Shown here piece by piece: positions 18,701 through 24,166 of a stretch of DNA of 37,046 nt. Position numbers and translations under genes: made by a program. Under the pieces are notes generated by a model, which ran no database searches, was not told where the DNA came from, and saw only the letters and a program-made list of their open reading frames with translations. The stretch spans positions 1 through 37,046 of the forward strand of contig CALBIL010000015.1 in assembly GCA_937892945.1 (NCBI GenBank). Direction: 5' to 3'. Numbering within the stretch: position 1 is the first letter of the stretch; each line of letters begins with the position of its first letter. Origin of the DNA: an uncultured euryarchaeote. Lineage in GTDB: Archaea > Thermoplasmatota > Poseidoniia > Poseidoniales > Poseidoniaceae.

Positions 18701-20412
18701 ACATTACCATGACTGAAGACGATACCACAGCTGACAACCTCACTTGGGATCTTCTACCTTTGATGAATGATGTTGACCACGATGTTCCAACAGACCACAC
18801 TTGGACTGTTGAACCAACCAGTCAGTGTACGTATACCAACTACTTTACAACAGCAATCGTTGGCACAGATCTCGTGTTCTCTTTGATTCCAGATGCAACC
18901 ACAAACGGTTACGATTGGGAAGTTGATTACATGAATGACAACGGTATTCACCAATTGCGACCAAGTGGCCAGACTTTCTGTGCCATCAACTTGGTTCTCA
19001 AGGATACTGCTACTGCACCATCTCATACGCCTAACTACAACCCAGTCGATATGCCAATCGCTGATTACCAACAAGGCCAAGACAATGTTGTGCTTTATGT
19101 TACTGTCGAACGTGTCGCAGAGAATGTCGCGGACTACTCTCTTGACCCAGTCTCTGGTATTGACTTCAACGAGATCACGAACATCATGACCGGTACCTTT
19201 GTTCCTGTTACAGTGAACATCGACGCTGGTGGCGATGAAGGTCCTTACAACTACGACCATATGCTTGCAGTTACTTTCCACACGGATGGTCACGATGAAC
19301 CAGAGTTTACTCGCTACTACAACGTTCCATCGTACGGAACCAGTATCGATGTAAGTGAAGATGTGTTCATCACCAAGGATACAACCAAGGTTGAAGTTTC
19401 AATGGATGTACTCACCTGTTTGAACGACCCATGTGACCTCACAGCACCTGCAAGTGAGCGTTTCCAAGTCGATGACCCTCAGTCTCACCGTTCGAACAAC
19501 GGTGGTACTCAAGGATCGACGTGGTCCAACCCAGGTCAATATGGACAGAATGCATCTCAGACTTCGGAACGCCGTCCAATGCTTGAAGACAAGTACTGGT
19601 GTAACAACCGTCTTACAACCCTCGACGTCGAGACTGCAGAAGCGAACTCCAACTGGGGCAAGTGTAACGAATACGCTTCAGGTTCAGGTTCGTTCGGTGC
19701 AACTGGACAAGCTCTACCTAATGTTGTCCGTACCATCGGTGCCAGTTCGGTGCCTTCGTTTGCTCCGAGCATTGTTGTGGTCAGTCTAACTGGTCTCTTT
19801 GTAAGCGCTCTTGCCTTCTCAAGCCGTCGTGCTGACGATGAGGAAGAAGTTACAGTGAGTCTCGAAGACAATGATATGGCAGTGAGCCCAGTTATTGCAA
19901 CGATCTTGATGGTTGCAATCACTGTTGTTCTTTCTGGTGTCATCTATGTTTGGGCAAGTAGTCTAGCAGATACTGATGTCAAGGGTGTTCCTCGGGTCAC
20001 CTTTGACATTGAAGATATTGATAGTTTTGATGTTAACAACGGACACTGGCGTATTAACGTCCAGTCTGCTGAAACAGACTTAGCAACACAAGCAGTTGAA
20101 GTCCGTGTATTCTACGTGGACGGTAACGGTGATGCTCAGACCAAGACTTGGAATATGGCAGATACCAACGGCGTGTATGGCTTCAATCCAGCAAACAGTG
20201 ACTCAATGGTCACCTTTGTTGACCAAGTCAACTCCGAAGGTGACAATAAGGTTTCAACCTTCAATACCGGTGATACCATCTTCGTGCGAACACACGATAC
20301 AGATGGAACACCTCTTGAAGATGTGACAATTACTCTATCCTACGCTCCTAATGTAGGTCAAGGTGCGCTTCTGCGCTCTTGGAGTGGTTTGTCATACGAC
20401 CTTAGTGCTTGA
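6769..20412 (+). CDS. Giant multidomain surface protein fused to an archaeal type IV pilin-like domain
   Basis: One uninterrupted frame of 4547 codons. Start chosen at the ATG at 6769 because a strong site (aaggtgat) sits three bases before it; a GTG 13 codons upstream has no such site. A hydrophobic export signal lies at about residues 11-32. Residues 80-330 resemble the N-terminus of WapA/Rhs wall proteins (DSPVHFLGDNGAW and DRVFPLAIDPTI). Next come a DNRLRE-like jelly roll (330-535), FN3-like domains, a nidogen-like part (about 1065-1300; GLIAPYWS), parallel beta-helix stretches (about 1325-2135, 2430-3085, 3190-3430) with a Tyr-rich inserted domain (2258-2363), a DOMON/CBM9-like sandwich (about 3465-3655) and cadherin-like repeats ending in NVNDAPV. 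A membrane helix (4332-4350), a 20-residue charged loop, then AVSPVIATILMVAITVVLSG (4371 on), the archaeal pilin N-terminal signature, and about 150 pilin-like residues finish the protein. Likely an adhesin or surface filament component; domain calls between 540 and 3700 are by eye. Confidence 0.85.
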   Translation: MLGITNKNKKSVFNGIGVALLLCALMALMPMAGFVDNNAGDVEFVNTNETTENDFFALPDSKIKAVEYENEPSDELIGMRDQTSKTFVQEDGKFVQLTHDSPVHFLGDNGAWADLDLNIKATASGWEVMDNTYTTQFGSEMAYGVAVQVNQFVDPIIIGINPTLMTIDETGTAPQPFEVTPSNDEVTVGGNMIRYPVAEGFAIDYAVENTQLKQNLIISERPVLQPNAAWFGFSEIMQIPTGYALFLGEDMLGEEITQTQENLDIRNIETGELLAQIPSPLVVEEGADEPYMGTYFIQVSGSQVLISTVVESDWLLSDDRVFPLAIDPTIKVYSGSGGYCYKYYNNCYSTTSRYLYTYYAQQRYNPFSAYTFSSTSALPTAASVDAIKVHQFWSYKSGASTTNGVKMSVLEDCGYSNLARYSYTVPTASCSGVLSTTNYKSPPFYNTNAAKRLIMSLHNSATVDSFTPGTGWKVGEICTSASTCSASTAAGYVTAAQNNTATVGIGLKFPTNAYMYSYSGHSGSSNSYIAITYSGGIDADAPTSDFVPYSGVTSYIEGSRTFFTTLSDLAGIDTTAANKPTLNYALNNGSYSSVGATSIGTCSSTSSSCRFSATIPTISAGDYVEYYWKFQDLNAGSNGANVGYDPVLTGTQTTPTPHFFAVEDIEDAGDDRMLKVLITDVHAGSSYAPKSSQLIDRQMTHFDGSDEFYFEFDVSTCGTGSNACFYASSYYFYNNWVQQHTTVAGTGSNGMASSSQRSNLDELHKDDGGYLTITANNGPGMNLLFHYDAGENAFAMVGIGSTPTIDSKLAGGTSAASSYNYGYTNSFKINLESDSVATANGDETYGGTMGKFAFGNGTGGAGTNANRLCVASNGFTYFMRSAYSWRDQCSGAYYYAGAYSGSTTYAWAGWALGMGYYGSMAGSGDATYKIGGVKPLPDTFDPTIDHSGLADSHSKSRSISAIMTDAGDPPSGLNVSTTAGVGPTMYYRVTPDGGTTGSWMTEVMSPGSGTTRAQCVTLACAWSADIEDLERGDSVEYYMTTQDVSTVAAGINTVTSSTETFTVGDPTKMFIVEWRDMQYSNNADRCSYQAVFYDVTNEIEFKYDDSCSNSYDATTVGFMDQTRTKGQTIRHSTSTQYITGTNPHTNNYRISTDSGDGSWEAFDRGMTTLVNAEASDIMGSSGGTPTGYYCSNSYYWQTWSSKCADNIAMPDGFNFTYFGTDYNHTDSNDRVHLGRHGNMNFISNGATSVVRSMTTWYGNMPVLPYSSSSYARAGLIAPYWSYYGTYYCYQNSGADCGVYYRTMPFEGKGTDVTSDITQDTTWDLADSPIRVNPSSDYLSISADLTIEAGTIIQVAAGKGISFDGACDQMTINGNSSAHVLFEALDAEWLGMAFTNSCSTGTDDRHVFSYVDFTNTSDAAIAAGSRHGGSPSSNGNVGNFTMDHVTFTDVGSAFAHGSGQGTVVSMTEFSVDGADDSCFDFAEDSVVVLTEGDLKNCNKDGGAGNGAIVNVAGSTAGSLFLENTTIENSYVNLIDVDYPMVTVTNVTATATLAQSGAALSSAAGSGSEVVLHNFDAASYASVSIDAMNVVMMTKVDFGSASVNLYPAGISTSSATGASGDNAIFDDVTAGNMMMRNLQPGTFKDVSVGDLTITGDPATSTVVNMETLDAGDVTISGCGWNVIATSMTAERLSSNGCSLAANTLVVSGSTLTHTSTTESAIYARNSDVTIGETAVTSTTAGSNSIYLAQADTNSDIRLVAVTQGGSACADASGSTSNCDVDVASGSSEIWFGGLATIRTYRIALVNNVPTQIFKSGHTVTAAVIDGSGSELFEVGSHITDAAGSASVWVITGDESSGNIYADHNLRAFGPAGQNETMSTDTWYPVTGGFTIGSSIDLLLEPAPVDFDQSGMDCAWMDAYVDPSNGAGLPTNGTTASGHTIFEFDGTPMTLSADLTLDGCQMILKGSALKVKSTATSSPVLTLTNGGIVTVSVSPDTGAVGAIRAISSSYGLHLDIVSGSLILEGGILRDVALDSTTGAALMIGDGANLIMMDGAIIYGSSTSSDTMATVKVDGGFISLESSSIINNGQTGTALWVEAAGGSIENVIVKNAAVGIQAFNGAPQVDGFTSTDNIVGIDVYGGMSLPTVYRSTLLSGQSTGWTTYKIDLSTYLANDYLQVGWNSIYGGGNAHPTYNYATSKYYMITDRYNIELEDNNGNAWNITSADQLGYYPYNAQDPASGDGSHATYTEGAAGGVPSWDCNTYGYNYGPNYPSSNTGYFYSIWQALTGTNPGYPAYYQAPDQFGFDWENIDGVSPSGSYAYYPYHYWGYYYTSYHGGQGAFKPPEGYTGSYNVCLDYAYSYYMSAGQGARLTMPMIDISASNLSKASLYIDVLHNRADNFQDRLEFVARASDSVSSLIDGNYVRESGTPLFKDGTITGADTGVSVGGAFAAAHFQDITVTNPTDSGMEVTGQTASTLDGFDVTGGDYGVLVGNSASGSLDLDNLSLDGQGIAGVYYAKDITGTLSGNVVNSAGAAFKYGPNSNNDISFSSLSIGSNAVGVETAGSGDITLTDVTMANTKDIVIKSAANVDFIEGTVDSTTVEVTGAGKFTRLRQLDVTLTADTTSVAGASVTLLDASGAASGNGVTNSLGVAEDLEFVTITVDSTGLTTPSLAGYEVMSVAKVEYYYTSSTDNVADFRYAKQGVTITDTSGNAVAVPLTTKITERVCWYSTSTSYTTVAPCSSSFSSSGSRSLSDGDGGTVTEYGYNSGLTTSQSNKVIMLDVPYLYLKTNADYNFNGSTLLSTGAYDFYNSQRWYSSYPYGSGVTMNDASLYGVASDSTDGSMYGVEIGYYGSPIVNFKANNTVFSNIAKIEMSHGYKYYTNYIWEIEDVSITNSTISHFQGYQSLNNAISVTDICMMLRGGDGAVVSGNTFNNCGVGVMLDRSPYYRYHNADEYGADNATISNNVFNDGGEIADIWLYSNGYSDNAVISDNVINNGYASAAAIAVYPGSHTGTLISGNTVNAATDGIMMLSGIDYRITDNTINGAGDSAYAGITTSNGYGDVDNNTLIDTDGGLIISGAASIPAPTTSLCSIASNSYRTGPVNCNVVLATGKTMSVNIETDSWGYEASIVITKPDGTTDSWPTNTFASNAAYTPLASYTDAGNYTLTLRDSWGDGGTTVYMVEGGSAGAYSGPSIADNTITSSAGRTAPSAVGLVYEDCSSVRINSARNAVTLSDNAMVISDCDVIDSSSILQGNDDSATVGIDADDVNSDSLTLSGTIIDGYDTGVEKTSGALVLTGDASISGDDYGVYIDDASVIAINAAVNGGTLGTGLHVVDSDDVWVYPMNASGLVGMYVENSPFRWDGGTSTATTTLQVVESQGSVENMTWSSSTTQIDAGSNAYVTSIGNTIDASKLVVANSATIDEANLFTMDSTHLTAAPSVEVAMLIQSTDGSRASYVSTSFQPELMDVDGSDTDWNGGNELNPSGYAMPGVMSGNETNEMMVTYIEGDDLYIGLTGEDLSTSDALIYLSVDGSGSSTGYNLGGAHTLPFQANYVLWADSDASTGYALYSYGFLGWGPTSLSTANVEVSSSSTLTEISIPFSRIGGTPSQIDIVAIVQGETSADVITVHPSQAMNSSNTLQTFTEYMTVELTHDDLADGSIADEVLVYRSYKGSNTPSLAKNYDVMIKTQADCAYDWAVATDLSLATNIAINLDMARACPEIQTTLADISVEEDSGAYTFSLTNLVDDVQDLEADLTWTSADGNLVAFDNVLVDWNQNGHTVTITPLDNQFGTINYEFEVTDSHGLTDSQNITFEVTNVNDAPVICNVEENNCMPIFSVDDIFDNILAEGFGTHTKSLGNVSNASKSYIRDMANEQSPDRQVYDWSASVDSTCVAFAVEVDSTNSLVITENTSNEKGGTCTVTMELSDNGNENTAAIPFDVDFSVAPVNDAPEITLQDVDSQNLLLNAAGDRATGEGEYITMTEDDTTADNLTWDLLPLMNDVDHDVPTDHTWTVEPTSQCTYTNYFTTAIVGTDLVFSLIPDATTNGYDWEVDYMNDNGIHQLRPSGQTFCAINLVLKDTATAPSHTPNYNPVDMPIADYQQGQDNVVLYVTVERVAENVADYSLDPVSGIDFNEITNIMTGTFVPVTVNIDAGGDEGPYNYDHMLAVTFHTDGHDEPEFTRYYNVPSYGTSIDVSEDVFITKDTTKVEVSMDVLTCLNDPCDLTAPASERFQVDDPQSHRSNNGGTQGSTWSNPGQYGQNASQTSERRPMLEDKYWCNNRLTTLDVETAEANSNWGKCNEYASGSGSFGATGQALPNVVRTIGASSVPSFAPSIVVVSLTGLFVSALAFSSRRADDEEEVTVSLEDNDMAVSPVIATILMVAITVVLSGVIYVWASSLADTDVKGVPRVTFDIEDIDSFDVNNGHWRINVQSAETDLATQAVEVRVFYVDGNGDAQTKTWNMADTNGVYGFNPANSDSMVTFVDQVNSEGDNKVSTFNTGDTIFVRTHDTDGTPLEDVTITLSYAPNVGQGALLRSWSGLSYDLSA

Positions 20413-20443
20413 GCTAATCGTATCTGATAAAACCGGATACATC

Positions 20444-20470
20444 GGGGAGGGGCAAATGCCCCTCCCCTTT
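20444..20470 (+). terminator. Hairpin terminator after the giant gene
   Basis: Perfect ten-base stem (ggggaggggc with gcccctcccc), four-base loop, then a short T run. It begins 31 bases after the giant gene's stop and is the first of three hairpins in a row. Confidence 0.8.
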
Positions 20471-20497
20471 GTCTCCCGCATCTCAGCAATGGGATGA

Positions 20498-20515
20498 CTA
20501 CCTCCCTGGAGGTAG
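20498..20515 (+). repeat. Second hairpin in the post-giant array
   Basis: Arms ctacctcc and ggaggtag, nearly continuous (two bases between them, so the real loop would use the inner pairs). There is no T tract directly after it. The right arm resembles a ribosome site (ggaggt), but no start codon with a long frame follows at the right distance, so I treat it as part of the terminator array. Confidence 0.45.
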
Positions 20516-20529
20516 AGGACCTAACGATC

Positions 20530-20581
20530 GCAGGGGGTTTCCGTAAATGGGGCCCCCTGCCTTCGTCTTTTTTTGTTTTTT
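20530..20581 (+). terminator. Third hairpin with long T tracts
   Basis: Eight-base stem (gcaggggg with ccccctgc), fifteen-base loop, followed by two T-rich runs between 20568 and 20581. This is the most bacterial-looking terminator in the window and insulates the phosphatase gene from the giant gene. Confidence 0.7.
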
Positions 20582-20649
20582 CGTATTACTGTTCTACTTT
20601 CATTGAGCGAAGCCTTTCAAGGAGGGTGCTGTTCAGAGGAATGAGCGAC

Positions 20650-21333
20650 ATGGAAAAGAATACCCCTCAAATTCCTAAAACAACCTGTGTCGTATTTGAT
20701 TGCGATGGCGTATTGGTAAATGCCGTGAGTTCTTGGAGAACTCTACACGATCACTTCGGTACGGATAATGCCGTGAATCTTCAACGCTTCATTCGTGGTG
20801 AAATTACTGACGACGAATTCATGCGTTCAGACATACGGATGTGGAAAGCGATTCAAAACCCAATCACTCGTGACGAATTGTTTCGCGCTTATTCCGGTGT
20901 GAAGTTAATGGAAGGTACCAGAGATGTTGTCGAGCAGCTTCAGGCAAACGGAGTCTTTGTTGCGATTGTGAGTGCAGGTGTGGACTTATTCGTTGCCTCA
21001 ATCGCATCTATGCTCAAGGTCGATGATTGGATTGCGAATGGTTTTGTTTTCAATGATGATGACTCGCTTTCTGATGAAGGAGTTTGTAGACTGCATGCAA
21101 CTGGCAAAGGCGAGGTCATTCATCGCTTACTGAATATGAACGGCTTGGATGCGAAGAATTGTGTGTCTGTTGGCGATTCGGAAATGGATTTATCAATGCA
21201 TATTGATGGAAGCCGATTTATTGGTTTCAATCCGACCAGAGATTCTTCAATTCAGGCATTTGAGTCTGCTGACATTGACGTGGTGCACAGTAAAGATTTA
21301 AGAGCAATTCTTCCATTCCTGAACATTGAATAG
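20650..21333 (+). CDS. HAD-IB family phosphatase, phosphoserine phosphatase-like
   Basis: Hydrolase of 227 residues that should remove phosphate from a small metabolite. All four HAD motifs are present: the nucleophile and acid pair D17-C-D19-G-V, S108 in VSAG, K153 in TGKGE, and G-D176-S-x-x-D180. The cap between motifs I and II (WRTLHDHFG, then GEITDDEFM) is like that of phosphoserine phosphatase and of the archaeal HAD-IB PSPase-like group. The frame is open 52 codons upstream, through a terminator region. I choose the ATG at 20650 because agagga lies nine bases before it; the ATG at 20641 touches that site directly and is the alternative. The stop codon abuts the stop of polB on the other strand with no base between. 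Serine synthesis is a plausible role, but the substrate is not proven by sequence. Confidence 0.85.
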   Translation: MEKNTPQIPKTTCVVFDCDGVLVNAVSSWRTLHDHFGTDNAVNLQRFIRGEITDDEFMRSDIRMWKAIQNPITRDELFRAYSGVKLMEGTRDVVEQLQANGVFVAIVSAGVDLFVASIASMLKVDDWIANGFVFNDDDSLSDEGVCRLHATGKGEVIHRLLNMNGLDAKNCVSVGDSEMDLSMHIDGSRFIGFNPTRDSSIQAFESADIDVVHSKDLRAILPFLNIE

Positions 21334-22938
21334 TCAAGCAAATGGAATGGCTGTTGTCGCATGGCTCTTCAGATTGACAATTGTCAACATACACGGCTTT
21401 GGTTGGAAGCCGAGCATTCTTTGATACGATGTTTGGTCTTGCCAAGTGCTAGAACAAATCAATGTCGTTCCTTTGAAATCAACACATGCATGCCCGTGAA
21501 CGTGGCCCGTGACAAAAATATCAGGGACTTCTCGAATCACTAAACCATCTTCAGGTTCCGGAGACAATGGTGTTTTCCCACCCCATTGTGGGGCTAGATG
21601 CCGACGTCGTAGCATTTGTCGCATTGCTTCGACTGGGTCTGCATATGTTACGTTTCGAAGTCCTGCAACAAAGTCGTCGATTGATTTCCCATGGTATGAA
21701 AGTAGGCGTACTCCATGCAACGAGAAATCACACGGGTTTCCAACAAAGGTTGTTGTATTGTAATCTTGTTGAATGTCTTTATCGAATGTCGGTTGGGGTT
21801 CTGCTGGACGTACTGCGTCGTGGTTTCCTGGCAACATGACACATTCAACCCATTCGGGTAGTAATTCTAACAGTCGAGCAAATTCAGCATATTGCCCAAA
21901 GAGGTCCGGAATAGCAAGTTCACTGTCTTGTCCCGGATAAATACCAACGCCGTCAACGCAATCTCCTGACAATATGAGATACTTAATCGTCTTTGCAAGC
22001 GGGTCGGAGTGGAACCAACGAACCATCTTATGCCATTGTGCTTCTAAAAAAGTCTTCGAACCGACGTGAATATCGGATAAAAATGCGACACTGATTCCGT
22101 GTTCCGCAGAAGCTTTTTTGTGACTTGCCTCCATCGGGAAATGAAGGTCATCAACATAGAATAAATCTCCAGTCTGACTAAATGTTCCAGATACGCCAAG
22201 TACATCATCAGGCATGAGACCTGCTTCCAGAATTTGTTCTTGGGCCCGGTCTCTGTCATCGCCTTTTCGTTTGGTAAGTAAGCAGGTAAGTTCTCCTGTT
22301 TCATCCTCTAATCTCCACATAAGGTGGCCATTTTTGGTGTATCGAGGTTCATTGACTAACCCTATTGCAACTGCCTTGTTTTCATATCCTTGGTATCGGC
22401 TACTTTCTGCATGAAGTCTTGATATCTCAGTTGGAGTTCTTGGAAGCCGTGAATTCTGGATGATCATTTTCCGAATACTTTGCAAACGGTCTGTGAAACA
22501 TGCCGTGATATCTGCCATTTTACCTTCGGTAATACTGTTGCCGGTGATGTCATAGTGAACCAAAATATCGCTTGGTGCATCCGATGCATTTTCACTGAAA
22601 TCTGCCACATTCCAATCGGGTAAATTATTTCGGAATTTCAAATCAAGAGGTTCTGGCGCTCCTATTGGTGCAATGGTTCTCCCTAACACCGGTGCTTTCT
22701 CTTTGACAGGAGTCACCATTGGTTGTTCGGAACTGATGCTGTTGCGTTGATTCCAAACTTCCAACATTGAATCGAGAATATCATTTGTTAGGAATCCTTT
22801 GTGAAAACCAACCTCAGAAGCACAATTCAATACGCTTTCCAGATTGTCGAGTTGTAAAAGTTGAGCTCGAATCGAGGATGTAGGAAGGAATCCACGTTGC
22901 CGTAAGAGTGCAGTCATCTCCTCTTCCGACGCACCCAT
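21334..22938 (-). CDS. polB: DNA polymerase D (Pol II) small subunit DP1
   Basis: Small subunit of the archaeal replicative polymerase PolD, with proofreading 3'-5' exonuclease activity in the family; 534 residues. The N-terminal helical part (MGASEEEMTALLRQRGF) and the variable linker are followed by an OB-fold (about 190-280) and a calcineurin-like phosphoesterase domain. Its metal-binding motifs are all visible: FLSDIHVGS near residue 288, LSGDCVDG near 320, MLPGNHDA near 370 and VTGHVHGH near 478. The protein is therefore expected to be active. DP2, the polymerase subunit, is not in this window. The gene lies 63 bases after pncC on the same strand, which may be one transcript. No clear ribosome site precedes the ATG. 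Confidence 0.95.
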   Translation of the reverse strand: MGASEEEMTALLRQRGFLPTSSIRAQLLQLDNLESVLNCASEVGFHKGFLTNDILDSMLEVWNQRNSISSEQPMVTPVKEKAPVLGRTIAPIGAPEPLDLKFRNNLPDWNVADFSENASDAPSDILVHYDITGNSITEGKMADITACFTDRLQSIRKMIIQNSRLPRTPTEISRLHAESSRYQGYENKAVAIGLVNEPRYTKNGHLMWRLEDETGELTCLLTKRKGDDRDRAQEQILEAGLMPDDVLGVSGTFSQTGDLFYVDDLHFPMEASHKKASAEHGISVAFLSDIHVGSKTFLEAQWHKMVRWFHSDPLAKTIKYLILSGDCVDGVGIYPGQDSELAIPDLFGQYAEFARLLELLPEWVECVMLPGNHDAVRPAEPQPTFDKDIQQDYNTTTFVGNPCDFSLHGVRLLSYHGKSIDDFVAGLRNVTYADPVEAMRQMLRRRHLAPQWGGKTPLSPEPEDGLVIREVPDIFVTGHVHGHACVDFKGTTLICSSTWQDQTSYQRMLGFQPKPCMLTIVNLKSHATTAIPFA

Positions 22939-23001
22939 GATTCGAGGTGAGGGCTACGCTCCAAAAGCACACCGGTTTGAACAGTTCTCTTTTTCAGTCG
23001 T

Positions 23002-23706
23002 TCAATCCCATTCAACTTCGTCATCAAGTGAGGTGTCTCGGGCTGGTGGAGCACTTTCACCGTCCCAGGCATCGTCTTGCCAAGGTGCAGACTGGCGAGC
23101 TGCAGCTTCTCTTTCAGCACGTTCCAATTCGAATTGAATCTTTTCTAATTCAAGTTCAGTTTTTTGTCGCTCCATCTCTTTCCGGTGCTCTTCAGCTTCG
23201 ACCATGGCAACATCCCAGCGTTTGATGGTTGATAACAATGCAAAATGTACAAATCCAATTTTATTTTCCGCACGGTTGCCACCGATTTGAGTTGATTCTG
23301 CATTTGCCCAATTATTCGATGCAATTCCGACATAGACCAGTCCAATTTTTTTGTTGGTTCCATCATTCTTCGGCCCTGCAATACCAGTTATCGAAATGGC
23401 AATATCTGCATTTGCATGCTTTAATGCTCCTTGTGCCATTTGAATCGCTACTTCCGCTGAAACAGCTCCTTTCTTCTCAATCGATTCTGCCCGGACATCT
23501 AATTCCTTGATTTTAGCATCATTCGAATAGGTAATCCAGGCTTGATTGAACCAAGAGGAAGCACCAGCAATGTCGGTGAAAGCACTCGCAAGTAGTCCGC
23601 CTGTGCATGATTCGGCAACAGTGATGGTGTGCCCACCTTCTTTGATGCGCCGTACCAGACGAGCCGCAGCGGCTTGCACATCTTCATCCATTGTATCCAG
23701 TGGCAT
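23002..23706 (-). CDS. pncC: CinA-C/PncC nicotinamide-nucleotide amidase with coiled-coil tail
   Basis: The family hydrolyses nicotinamide mononucleotide to nicotinate mononucleotide in pyridine-nucleotide salvage. Residues about 10-165 form the CinA C-terminal domain, with VAESCTGGLLA (catalytic serine at 33), the conserved stretch around GAVSAEVA and SITGIAGP. The usual stand-alone protein is about 160 residues; this one has 234. The extra part is a highly charged helix (about 170-200, runs of E, R, K with ERQKTELELEK), then a Pro/Ala linker and an acidic end (SLDDEVEW). The tail looks like a coiled coil and suggests oligomerisation or a partner. The start is the ATG at 23706; a second Met five residues later is possible. 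polB follows downstream on the same strand. Confidence 0.9.
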   Translation of the reverse strand: MPLDTMDEDVQAAAARLVRRIKEGGHTITVAESCTGGLLASAFTDIAGASSWFNQAWITYSNDAKIKELDVRAESIEKKGAVSAEVAIQMAQGALKHANADIAISITGIAGPKNDGTNKKIGLVYVGIASNNWANAESTQIGGNRAENKIGFVHFALLSTIKRWDVAMVEAEEHRKEMERQKTELELEKIQFELERAEREAAARQSAPWQDDAWDGESAPPARDTSLDDEVEWD

Positions 23707-23773
23707 TGTTCTTCAGTTTTGATGTTAACCCAAGCATCAATGCCTTCAATAACATCTTCTCACAGGGTTGGTT

Positions 23774-23846
23774 GGGTCTGTGGTCTAGTGGTTATGACAC
23801 CGCCCTTACACGGCGTTGATCGAGGGTTCAAATCCCTCCAGACCCA
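23774..23846 (+). tRNA. tRNA-Val (anticodon TAC)
   Basis: A full cloverleaf of 73 bases without encoded CCA. The acceptor stem is gggtctg with cagaccc. The T arm is gaggg/ccctc with loop ttcaaat. The anticodon loop cttacac gives TAC, reading GTA and probably other valine codons. The variable loop has five bases. Discriminator base A. One oddity is a C-U mismatch at the top of the anticodon stem (positions 27 and 43, bases 23800 and 23816). No intron. Its 3' end touches the last base of the convergent 102-residue gene. Confidence 0.95.
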
Positions 23847-24155
23847 CTACCAAAGAAATGTACGTATGTCTTCATTCGTATTGGCGATGACCTTGGTGAT
23901 TCCGGAACGCCGACGGAACACCTCTGCCTCTGTTTGAGTCCCATCGATAACGATGAGATGGACCGCTCGTTGCCATAGCCCCTCTGCAGGTACTGCGCCT
24001 CGGTGGTCAACGGCAACTAATATGTCATCTAATTCGGTGAACATAAGCAATGATGTAGAGGTCTCAAGTTCACTTGCAGTAAGAAGGAGCCATCGAGCAC
24101 CATGCATATCTGCCCGCTTGTCTTCTTTCAAATCAGCAAGTGTTACGATTCGCAT
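23847..24155 (-). CDS. Conserved-looking protein of unknown function downstream of pelA
   Basis: A 102-residue soluble protein that I do not recognise. The start is the ATG at 24155 because gaggtgg lies four bases before it; an ATG five codons earlier would place that site inside the gene. Sequence begins MRIVTLADLKEDKRADMHGARWLLL and alternates hydrophobic strands with charged helices (DDILVAVDHRG, VHLIVIDGTQTEAEVF), as in a small alpha/beta fold. No membrane segment and no cysteine. It starts 11 bases after the Pelota stop and is probably cotranscribed with pelA and fhs. Its stop codon directly abuts the end of tRNA-Val on the opposite strand. A link to ribosome rescue is suggested only by position. 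Confidence 0.7.
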   Translation of the reverse strand: MRIVTLADLKEDKRADMHGARWLLLTASELETSTSLLMFTELDDILVAVDHRGAVPAEGLWQRAVHLIVIDGTQTEAEVFRRRSGITKVIANTNEDIRTFLW

Positions 24156-24166
24156 AGTTCCACCTC

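Noticed and set aside
12000-19300. Many frames of 60-130 codons on either strand inside the giant gene
   Set aside because: They are shadows of a biased coding frame; none has a ribosome site with recognisable protein features.
6769-20412. Giant gene as an Rhs/WapA toxin
   Set aside because: Only the N-terminal display part is similar; no YD repeats, core cleavage box, toxin end or immunity gene follow.
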